Below are positions 54,395 to 64,000 of a DNA stretch of 64,000 nt, one piece after another. This stretch comes from Prionace glauca. Lineage: Eukaryota; Chordata; Chondrichthyes; Carcharhiniformes; Carcharhinidae. A program made the position numbers and the translations under genes. The notes below the pieces were generated by a model, which did not search any database, was not told the origin of the DNA, and was given only the letters and a program-made list of their open reading frames with translations. The DNA lies in the NCBI GenBank assembly GCA_037974335.1, contig CM075729.1, forward strand, positions 111,148,437 through 111,212,436, written 5' to 3'. How positions within the stretch are numbered: the stretch's first letter is position 1; every line of letters begins with the position of its first letter.

Positions 54395-55450
54395 AGGATA
54401 TCCTGGGCCTTGTCTATCCTGTAATATCTCAGGACACACCAGGCCCTGTCTACCCTCAAATACCCCAGCAACACCATGCCCTACCTCCTCTAATATCCCA
54501 GGACACACCAGGCCCTGTCAATCCTCTAATACCCCAAGCACATTGGGCCCTACCTCCTGTAATATCCTATGATACTCTGGGTTATCACATACAGTAATAT
54601 TCCAGGATACACCAGGCCCTGTAAGGCTGTAATATCCCAGAATACACGAGGATTTGACCTATTATAATAGCCCAGGATACACTGCATTCTGAATCACTGC
54701 AGTATCCCAGGATACAGTGGGTTCTGTCAGGCTGCAATACCCCAGATACACTCGGCCCCACCATACTGTAATATCCCAGAGCACCCCAGGTCTGGACTTA
54801 CTCTAATGTTCAATGATACACCAGGCCCTATGTGACTGCAATATCCCATGTAACCTATATCATGTCATACTGTAATATCCCAGGATACCCAGGCCCTGTT
54901 ACACTGTAATATCCCCAGATATACCAACACCATTCATACCGTAATATCCCAGGATACACCAGGCTGTGTTATACTGTAATATTGCAGGATACACCAACAC
55001 CAGTCATCCATTAATATCCCACGATATTCTGGGCTTTGTTGTATTGTAATCCCAGGATCCACCCCTACCCATGCCACAATAACATTCCAAAATGGACTGG
55101 GTCTTGTTGTACAATAATATCCCTGGACAAACTAGGCTCTGTTATACTCTAATATCCTGAGTAAATCAGGCCTTTGTGTACAGTCACATCTGAGGATACA
55201 TTTGGCCTTGTCCCTGCTGTAATATCCCAGGATACACTGGGCCCTGACCAAACAAAGGATCTCATGATACACAGCGCCCTGTCCCACAGTAATGCCCAAT
55301 AACGCAGTGGGTCCTGGATCACAGTTATTTCCCAAAAAGCACCAGACCCTATCGTGCTGTAATATCCCAAGGTACACCAGGCCTTATCCATCCTGTAATA
55401 TCCCATCACACACTGGATCTTGTTGCACTGTAATACAGCAGGATACAGTG
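54395..55450. repeat. Degenerate ~29-bp minisatellite, long version
   Basis: About 35 imperfect copies of TAATATCCCAGGATACACC with CAGGCCCTGT spacers. Divergence between copies is high compared with the 25-bp array. Confidence 0.85.
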
Positions 55451-55984
55451 GGGTATGTTTGATATCAAATCCACGGACACACAATTATTTCCCTCTGATG
55501 GTGGTGCCATGATATATAACACATTGAATAATATTTATTTCCCTCTCTCTGTATCCCGGGTCTCAGGCTGTCCTGGGCTGACAGCTCAGCACTGACCCTC
55601 CCTCCTGTGATCCTGCTCTGAGGCTGGGTCCTCTCTAACAGTGAGAAACAGTCTTACCGTAAATCACCACCAGTGTCTCCTTCATCCCGCTGTGTTCCAC
55701 CCGACAGGAATACTCGGACTGGTCCTCTGGATCAAACTCGATCCATTTCCGGATCTGGTAGGTGCTGTCGTGATTGGGTAAGATCCCAGTGGACAGAGTC
55801 TCACCAACCACCACTCCGTCTCTCCACAGATTCACCTCGATGGTCTGAGGGTAAAACCCGGTGATGGCACAGGACAGCCGGTTAGAATCACCCAGACGGG
55901 TAAAGGACACGACGGGGGCAACTGAGAGAGAAAGAAAGAGGAGTCAGTACAGGAACCTCGAGATAGAGAGTCCCGGCATCACCC

Positions 55985-57318
55985 CCTTCACTGACTCTCA
56001 CTCCCCCCTCACTCACCGACTCTCACTCCCCCCTCACTCACTGACACTCACTCCCCCCTCACTCACCGACACTCACTCCCCCCTCACTCACCGACTCTCA
56101 CTCCCCCCTCACTCACCGACTCTCACTCCCCCCTCACTCACCGACCCTCACTCCCCCCTCACTCACCGACTCTCACTCCCCCCTCACTCACCGACTCTCA
56201 CTCCCCCCTCACTCACCGACTCTCACTCCCCTCTCACTCACCGACTCTCACTCCCCCCTCACTCACTGACTCTCACTCCCCCCTCACTCACCGACTCTCG
56301 CTCCCCCCCTCACTCACCGACTCTCGCTCCCCCCCTCACTCACCGACTCTCACTCCCCCCTCACTCACCGACTCTCACTCCCCCCTCACTCACCGACTCT
56401 CACTCCCCCCTCACTCACCGACTCTCACTCCCCCCTCACTCACCGACTCTCACTCTCCCCTCACTCACTGACTCTCACTCCCCCCTCACTCACCGACTCT
56501 CGCTCCCCCCACTCACCGACTCTCACTCCCCCTTCACTCACCGACTCTCACTCCCCCCTCACTCACCGACTCTCACTCCCCCCTCACTCACCGACTCTCA
56601 CTCCCCCCTCACTCACCGCCGCTCACTCCCCCCTCACTCACCGATTCTCACTCCCCCCTCACTCACCGACTCTCACTCCCCCCTCACTCACCGACTCTCA
56701 CTCCCCCCTCACTCACCGACTCTCACTCCCCTCCTCACTCACCGACTCTCACTCCCACCTCACTCACCGACTCTCACTCCCCCCTCACTCACCGGCTCCC
56801 ACTCCCCCCTCACTCACCGACTCTCACTCCCCCCTCACTCACCGACTCTCACTCCCCCCTCACTCACCGTCTCTCACTCCTCCCTCACTCACCGACTCTC
56901 ACTCCCCCCTCACTCACCGACTCTCACTCCCCCCTCACTCACCGACTCTCACTCCCCCCTCACTCACCGACTCTCACTCCCCCCTCACTCACGACTCTCA
57001 CTCCCCCCTCACTCACTGACTCTCACTCCCCCCCTCACTCACCGACTCTCACTCCCCCCTCACTCACCGACTCTCACTCCCCCCTCACTCACTGACTCAC
57101 ACTCCCCCCTCACTCACCGACTCTCACTCCCCCCTCACTCACCGACTCTCACTCCCCCCTCACTCACGACTCTCACTCCCCCCTCACTCACTAACTCTCA
57201 CTCCCCCCCTCACTCACCGACTCTCACTCCCCCCTCACTCACCGACTCTCACTCCCCCCTCACTCACCGACTCTCACTCCCCCCTCACTCACCGACTCTC
57301 ACTCCCCCCTCACTCACC
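55985..57318. repeat. 25-bp splice-donor minisatellite, gene 3 intron 3
   Basis: About 53 copies of the unit found in genes 1 and 2. Again the donor of the alpha2 exon (57318) is the first unit. Confidence 0.95.
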
Positions 57319-57611
57319 GACTCTCAATTCTCTCTGTCCGTACTCCAGGTATTTTCTCAGCCACTCGATACACTCCATCTCCAGGTAATGTTTCCATTCC
57401 TAAATGTCATCAGACAGCCGATTCCAACTATTTTTGGTGATCTCCCCCCAGGACACCGGGGTCACCCACACCATGTGATCCTGGTCGAAGCTGAGAAAAT
57501 CATGTCCGTCCCACCCATACTGGATGAATCCATTCGTGGTCCCATCATCCCTCAGGTCACAGCCAGTCATCAGCTGGTGGACATGGATCCCTGTGGATCA
57601 GAAACACAAAC

Positions 57612-57815
57612 AGCCAATCAGAGACAGTCCCATGAGACTCATTCGCACACAGCCAATCAGAACCAGTCTCACTGGGTGATCTCATCTGACCAGCCAATCA
57701 ACATCAACTACTCTGCCCCCTCCCCCATTCACAGCCAATCAGAGCCAGCCTCGATCCCTCCACACATTCACAGCCAATCACATTTCCTGTCACATCTCCA
57801 ATCGCAGCCAATCAG
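57612..57815 (-). promoter_or_regulatory. NF-Y/CCAAT box cluster in intron 2 of MHC gene 3
   Basis: Six AGCCAATCA motifs in the same order and orientation as in genes 1 and 2, kept although this copy is a pseudogene. Confidence 0.4.
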
Positions 57816-58509
57816 CCTCTGGCTCCCGGTTCCTGATCCACTCTGGGTTTCTCCTCATTCCCACCTGGATCCCCGGGTGCTGGGAGAGTGAGCACTCACC
57901 TCCTGTCTGGTTGCTGCGGGACATGACAGCATTCCACTTTGTTATATTGTACAAGGGAGAAATAAAAAGAGTGCAGAGTAAGAGACAGAGTCAGAGTGAA
58001 TGGTGGCTCTGAGACACAGATGATCAAAACCAAGTACTGGTTCCAGGAAACCTTGTAAAGTCTGTTTTTTACCTAGAAAACTTCCATCAAAGAGACAATC
58101 TTAATGATATTAAAACGGAGACAGGCACAGTATTAATCTCACACTCAGAGTCAGTTGCCTGTTGTAATCTCTGCAGATTTCAGACAAAAATGCTTTGTGT
58201 AATAAATGATTGTGTGCAAGAATATTTCTGAGACCAGGCCACATTTATTTACTCATTAATTCAGGTGTAATGAAGTCAGACAGTTTTGTCAGTGAGCTCA
58301 GTGAATGCACATTGCACAATGAGTGTGTCTTGGAAGTGAAATGTGGCTTCCTGTTTCACATGGTGGGAAAGCATTAGAACTGTTCATATATGGCAGAGAG
58401 CAGAGCTGTGGGGCTGTTCAGCTTTGCTGGCAAGGATAGAAAAGTAGAACACTTTTTCTTCAATGAGAGACTTCGGTGCACTCTGCAAGAAACACAAAAA
58501 ATCCATGAG

Positions 58510-58835
58510 ATAGAAATCACAGAATCCCAACGGTGCAGAAGAAGACCATTCGGCCCATCAAATCTGCACTCAATTCTCCACCAGAGCATCTTACACAGGC
58601 CCTATTCCTGGAACCCAGCTAATCCCCCTAATTTACTCATCTTTGAACTCTAAGCACCAATTTAGCATGGCCAATCAACATGTCAGAGGAAACCGACGAT
58701 CTTGGAGTCAGTCCACACCAGCACAGGCAAAACATGCAAACTCCATACGGACATCCAGATTCCAAAGCCGGAATTGAACCCGAGTCCCTGGTTTGTGAGG
58801 CAGCAATACTAACCACTGTGCCACGTGACTTCCTT
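58510..58835 (-). mobile_element. tRNA-derived SINE
   Basis: Minus-strand copy with its head at the right (GTGGCACAGTGGTTAGTATT, GGGTTCAATTCCGGC), a central part, and a left end CGATGGGCC/GGCCGAATGG-type tail near 58545. Counterpart of 10972-11293 and 40708-40790. Confidence 0.8.
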
Positions 58836-58879
58836 CAGAAACTGATCAGAAAAGCAAATGGTACCTTCATCTTTATAGC

Positions 58880-59440
58880 AATGGGATTCGAGAACAGAAC
58901 AAAAAATTCTTGCTCCAAATTTAAAGACCGTTGCTGAAACTGCAATTCTGTGTAGAGTTATCCTGGGATTTGCACAGAGAAGGTTTAACTGGCTGATTCT
59001 TGGAATGATTGGGATTTGTTTTATGAGGAAAGGTTGTGCAGGTTGGGGGATTATTCATTGGAATTTAGAAATGAATAGAGTGATCTCACTGAAACAAGTT
59101 AGATTCTGATAAGGCTTCATTGGTAAGACACTGAAAGATTCTTTCTGTTGGTGAGCAATAAAACATGAGGGCAAAGGCTCAGGGTAAGAGGTGAACCAGT
59201 TAAAATGACAAGAAATTTCTTCACTCACCTTTGTGATTTACAACCACAGAAAATTAAAGATTAATTCTTCCTGAAGATATTGAAGATAAATAGATCTGTG
59301 GTATCTCAGGGAATGGGGGTTACAGAGAGCAGGACTGAATGACAAGATGAGGCAGAATTTCAGCTATGATTGTGTTGGAACTATGGACAGGTTCAAGAGG
59401 TTGAATGAACTACTTTGCTGTTCTCTCTCACGTTCTCTGC
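58880..59440 (+). mobile_element. CR1-type LINE 3' fragment
   Basis: Uninterrupted counterpart of 40830-41390, showing the empty site of the unit 1 solo LTR at about 59095. Confidence 0.7.
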
Positions 59441-59539
59441 TGACTTATGGTTCAGATCTAACCCCAGCAATCCCAAATCACACTCCATCACCCACAGAAA
59501 TCACTGGACACAAAGGGACCAGCATTATCAGTACCTCTG

Positions 59540-59845
59540 TGATACTGTCCCTCTCAGTGTGTGAGCTGTGTCCTGTACTGATACTGTCTCTCTCAGTGTG
59601 TGAGCTGTGTCCTGTACTGATACTGTCCCTCTCAGTGTGTGAGCTGTGTCCTGTACTGATACTGTCCCTCTCAGTGTGTGAGCTGTGTCCTGTACTGATC
59701 CTGTCCCTCTCAGTGTGTGAGCTGTGTCCTGTACTGATACTGTCTCTCTCAGTGTGTGAGCTGTGTCCTGTACTGATACTGTCCCTCTCAGTGTGTGAGC
59801 TGTGTCCTGTACTGATACTGTCCCTCCCTGTGTGTGAGCTTTGTC
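59540..59845. repeat. 39-bp minisatellite, about 8 copies
   Basis: Same unit as 13013-13290 and 41490-42040. Confidence 0.95.
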
Positions 59846-60611
59846 GCTGCTTACATTAAACCTTGTACCATTGAAACAATCGCGATAACAATAGGACTCA
59901 GTTTGCTGAGCCGTGTTTGAGAAGTTACTGTGTTTGTGCAGCAAGGAATTGATTTGAAAAGCTGACTATTTAAAAAGACAGAGTTGAATTGAAAGTTGGC
60001 GAACAATGAAACAGTATTTGATGATTTTATGCTTGATAAGATGAGCGAAATTGGAATGTTTGGGAGAAAGTCGACAGGAAGAAACAAATGCTGAGAGATC
60101 ACGGAGATGTGAGACCAAAGATGAGATTATTGAATCAGGATGAAGAAATGGATCTCGCTGCTTTTCAGAAATGGGCTGTTGATGTCTGGTTGGTGGAATA
60201 TCAGAAGCAGGTTCGAAAAAAGAAATTAAACACTGTTGCTGCAAGAGTGGGTCAGAGGCTGGGAATTTGGTGGAGAGTAACTCAGCTCCTGGGCAAAAGT
60301 GCTATTTCGGAAGTCGGTACAGACTCGATGGGCCGAATGGCCTCCTTCTGCACTGCAAGGATTCTATGGTTGATCGATGGTTGAGTTCATTCAGACAACA
60401 ACTGAAGAGAGGGGAGGGGAGGGGGAGATTGTTGATGTTCTGTGAATTCTGTGTTGCAGTTGGAAAATTGTGGGTGAACTGAGGCAGTTTGATGCTGTTG
60501 TCCGGATTGTAACCGCGGGGAGACAGACCTGGGGCAATGCCATTGAGATGATGGAAAATGAGCTGCCGGATTGACTGTTGTTGGAAAGAGAGAAAGTTCA
60601 AATAAGTTTCA

Positions 60612-60790
60612 AAGATGTGCGGGTTAGGTTCATTGGCTATGCTAAAATTGCCCCTTAGTGTCCTGGGTTGTGGAGGTTAGAGGGATTAGCAGGTAAATGT
60701 GTAGGGATATGGGGATAGGGTCTGGGTGGGATTGTGTTCGGTGCAGACTCGATGGGCCGAAGGGCCTGTTTCTGCACTGTAGGGTTCCAC
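60612..60790 (+). mobile_element. 5'-truncated SINE, private to unit 3
   Basis: GATGTGCGGGTTAGGTTCAT, ATTGCCCCTTAGTGTCCTGG, GGGTCTGGGTGGGATTG and GGGCCTGTTTCTGCACTGTA. The matching site in unit 1 (about 14017) is empty. Confidence 0.85.
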
Positions 60791-62039
60791 AAATCAAAAC
60801 TGGGACTGAAGCGGATCCTCGGCTTCCGGGTGGGAGAAATTAAACAGGAAAATTACAGTGAAATAGAAATGAGAGTGAGTGAAAGGAATTTCAGATTGTG
60901 CCCCCAGAATTGAGAAAATAAAAGAAGTTTTACTGTTTAAGTTGAAGAAGTTTGTAGAAGTTTTGGAATTGAAACACACTCTGTTGGAAACTCTGCCCCC
61001 TGTTGTTTCAATGTAACAATCTTCAATGTTTCCTTTTCTGTTATTTGTGAAAGGCGGTTTTCCCTTAATTTCAATAACAGACATTCGTGAAGAAAGAAGA
61101 TGTGATGGAATTTATTTTATCCCCTTTTAAAAGGCACGTGCTACATTTGTAAGGTTGAAAAGATCCAGAGTGAAACTTGAAGTGATGTGAGAAAGAATTG
61201 TGTGTACAGATGTGTGTGTGTAAATGTCCTGTTAGTGAATGAGGAAAGGCTGTGTGAATGCTCTGCATTGCTGTTCCTTCAGACCGGCTCCAACTCTGAT
61301 GTGTTCTCCTGAAAATGGTTAGATCTAAAGGGGGAGAACAGTTTAAAAGTTTTGAAACTGAAAACTTGTTACCGCTACAATGAAACTCTATTGAAACGGG
61401 TGAAACATGTGGATTTCTAATCCAGATACAAATCCACATCTGTCAGAGTGGAGTCGTTTCTTAAATTTTGACGGTGTTATTTCGAATTGAGGAGCGATAT
61501 TTAAGGTGATTGTTGGTGGATTAATCTTGTATTTAAAATCTTCATAAAAATCACCCTGGGGAACAATTGGGACTTTATCTTCTAATCCATTTTGCTCCAC
61601 GGTTTTTATTCGGAATTATCCAATTTGAAATGGTGAATCCACAAGACTTGAAGAAATATATTTGTTCTGCTGAAACCACCATTACTCTGAGAACATTGTA
61701 ACCCAATCTCTTTTTGAAATCACAGTGACAGTGAATTCCTTCACCAAACATGTTTTAATTTAGAATTAACCCATTCAGCTCTGAGCAGGATGAGCCTTTT
61801 CTGTTTCATAAACTCACACACATCCGCACAGGTAACAATTGTGTCCAATACTGCAAAGTGTAACAATATTTCCAACGTTACAAGAATTGGAAACAAAGCC
61901 GCAGATACCAGTTTGGACAAAGGCTTTGATACTTCGAAGATATTTGTGATTTGTCAAGACAGAGTGCTTGGGAATGGGAGATCTTGACTTGAGCACACTT
62001 TACAATGGAGTTTTTGTTGAAGTATTTTATCAGTGTCAC

Positions 62040-62275
62040 AAGTCGGCTTACATTAACACTGCAATTAACTTACTGTGAAATCTCTAGTCGCCACACTCAG
62101 GCACCTGCTGCTAAGGGAGGATTTAGCATGGTCAATGCACCTAACCAGCACATCTTTTGGACTGTGGGTGGAAACCCACACAGACACGGGCAGAACGTGC
62201 AGATGCCACACAGGCAGTGATCCAAGCTGGGAATCGAACTTGGGTCCTTGGTGCTGCCTCATCGCACTCATTTAA
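62040..62275 (-). mobile_element. tRNA-derived SINE
   Basis: Counterpart of 15253-15507 in unit 1. Confidence 0.75.
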
Positions 62276-62799
62276 AGAAACATGAAAAAAGGACAGAAGA
62301 AATTGGAATTCACAAGTTCATTACATGTGAATTAATATTTTAAAATGCTTAAAGAGAAATTTGCTGGAATTTAAAGTACACTTTATCTCCTTTCTATGAA
62401 TGTTAAGAAGTAAACTATACATGGGACTGTCTCAATTAGAGATGATTTGAAACATGTAAGTATCATTTAATCTTCTGCTTAAATAATGATATTTCACCTA
62501 AGGAGCAAACATGTTAGTGTCAGAAATCAAATTCAATGTCAAAAAAATTATGTTTGATTGTCAATGTTATCCATGGCTCCCAGTTGAGATAGAATGGAAA
62601 ATAATGGGATGTTTGTCCAGAGAGAGTCTTTGATAGACAGATGTAGTGTTAGGAAGCATAAACAATACACACATCTGAGCATCATCATGGGTGTAATCTG
62701 GTATTGAGATATATTTTACAGAAAGGAAAATAGTTTAGACTGGTAATTTGCTGACTCACTCTTGGTGATGTTTGTGCCCTTGTAGAGAGGACAGTGTAT

Positions 62800-63075
62800 A
62801 GGAACAGTGGTTAGCACACCTGCCCCACAGTGCCAGGGTCCTGGATTCCTGACTGGGGCAACTGCCTGTGCCGAGACTGCACATTCTCCCCATGTTGGTG
62901 TGGGTTTTGTCCGGGTGATCATGTTTCCTCCCACATTCTGAAGGTTGTGCTGCTGAGGTGCACTGGAAATGCTGCATTCTCTCTTAATGAAACTGAACAG
63001 GCACCAGAGGATTTTCACAGTAAGCTTCATTGCAACGTTAACATAAGTCGACTTGTGACATGAATAAATAAACTG
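62800..63075 (+). mobile_element. tRNA-derived SINE
   Basis: Counterpart of 16030-16305 in unit 1. Confidence 0.75.
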
Positions 63076-63249
63076 GAAAATTTAATTTTTGTTTAGCACC
63101 CTTTACTCCACTCCCCTACTCTCCCACCACCTCTCACCCCAATGATGTGCAAATCCCAAGGCAGTTCTGTCGAAGTGGATGCAGCAGTGGAACAAGGCTA
63201 CAGTGATGCAGATGAAATGTTTACATGAACATTGCACAGTCTTCACCTC

Positions 63250-63560
63250 GATCCTGCTGAGTCATTTCCAAAGACATTTAAGAGACAATCTCAACTGGAG
63301 TCACATGTAGGGGAGACCAGGTAAGGACGGCAGATTTCCTTCCTTCAAGGACATTAGTGAACAAGATGGGTTTTTACAACAGTCAGCAATGGCTTCATGG
63401 TCATCAGTAGACTTCATTTTTTATTGAGTTCAATTTCCATCCTTTCCCATAATGGGATTCAATCCAGATTCCCAGAGCTTTATCCTGTGTGTCTGGATTC
63501 CTATCCAGTGACAATACCTCTACACTGTCAGCAGTCCAAACTCCATGTGGAAGTACTGGG
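63250..63560 (-). mobile_element. SINE of the second tRNA-headed type
   Basis: Counterpart of 16495-16800 in unit 1. Confidence 0.55.
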
Positions 63561-64000
63561 CATGTATCACTCACCTTGATGTGTGATGGGTTATCAAAAT
63601 CAGGAATTACTGCTTGGGGAGGTGGAACTGGATAGGAACACAAAGGTCACCTTCCTGCATCTTCCAGATCTGAATCTGGAATGAGAGGCCGGAATGGTAA
63701 AAGATCATTGTGATCCAGCTAAAGAGATGTGCAAAGAACTGATTTAATCTACACTAATAATCCCGTATGTTTTTTTTTCGAAAGTCCACATACAAATATC
63801 CACCAAATATTCCCATCACCGTCTGTTACCACCTCTTGATGTGCATTTCTGACCTTGCAATAGTCTCTCTGCTGTGGGAGCAGAGAGGACTGTCACTCAG
63901 CCTCTGCTGTTCTCAGCCAGCCTCTCAGGCCTAAACACAGCACCCCGTCCCCAGCTACTGTGGGGACCAATGGCCTACCGTGACCCTCTTGCCTGCTTGT

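Larger units (their letters stand above)
50966..57926 (-). pseudogene. MHC class I heavy chain, gene 3 (pseudogene)
   Basis: Third class I copy with the same exon order: alpha1 remnant 57926-57900 (27 bp), alpha2 57590-57318, alpha3 55921-55658, TM 51070-50966. Splice borders are kept. Three defects are visible. Alpha1 breaks at about 57926 and continues into sequence matching 10388 onward, so leader, promoter and most of alpha1 are deleted. Alpha2 has an in-frame TAG at 57402-57400 (DDI stop EWKHYLEMEC). A CR1 LINE lies immediately downstream of the TM exon, and no tail exon is found beyond it. Alpha3 is intact (SCAITGFYPQTIEVNLWRDG). The TM exon is intact (EPKSRSQVAVTVG, then YKKK). It can still act as a donor for gene conversion, but not as a normal class I gene. 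Confidence 0.9.
57927..64000. repeat. Duplicated upstream flank of MHC unit 3
   Basis: Collinear with 10388-17244. It lacks the solo LTR of unit 1 and carries a private SINE at 60612-60790. Outside the listed elements (57930-58505, 59850-60610, 60790-62040, 62280-62800, 63560-64000) nothing gene-like is seen. Confidence 0.9.

Overview
The window looks like nuclear DNA from a cartilaginous fish, most likely a shark. The evidence is intron-split MHC class I genes of non-mammalian type sitting in a dense mix of CR1/Jockey-type LINEs, tRNA-headed SINEs and Penelope-like elements (PLEs), with long introns full of minisatellites. The species call is inference. There are no bacterial-style operons, rRNA genes or CRISPR arrays.

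Layout. Three tandem copies of one ancestral MHC class I unit lie on the minus strand. Gene 1 (1295-6544) shows leader, alpha1, alpha2 and alpha3 exons; its transmembrane exon would lie beyond the left edge. Gene 2 (leader at 40576, alpha domains 40022-35774, transmembrane exon 24802-24698, possible tail exon 24271-24246) is the only copy seen from leader to membrane anchor. Its alpha3-to-TM intron is about 11 kb and holds a retroviral fossil and a large inverted PLE pair. Gene 3 (57926-50966) is a pseudogene: a deletion removed promoter, leader and most of alpha1, alpha2 has an in-frame TAG, and a CR1 LINE sits against the TM donor. The upstream flank is also duplicated (10388-17244 matches 57927-64000, and in part 40708-42905).

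Intron arrays. Intron 3 of every copy is a 25-bp minisatellite whose unit is built on the exon 3 splice donor, so the authentic 5' splice site is the first of dozens to about 140 copies. Gene 2 also has a second C-rich array inside this intron. Intron 2 of all three copies carries five or six CCAAT/NF-Y boxes in the same orientation. The promoters of genes 1 and 2 differ by a 34-bp inversion between inverted CCAAT boxes.

Mobile elements. Two nearly identical PLE copies, each with a long open frame carrying reverse transcriptase and GIY-YIG domains, lie head to head (29563-35539). Three shorter PLE insertions are also fold-back dimers. CR1-type LINEs (17765-19522 and 49142-50964), another Jockey-type LINE family (52204-53940 and 46905-48400), many SINEs, a solo LTR with 4-bp target duplications (11541-12548) and a 5'-truncated gammaretrovirus-like fossil with env (25541-27858) make up most of the rest. 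Shared and private insertions give an order of events: genes 2 and 3 share a LINE absent from gene 1, whereas the retroviral fossil, the solo LTR and several PLEs are private to one unit.
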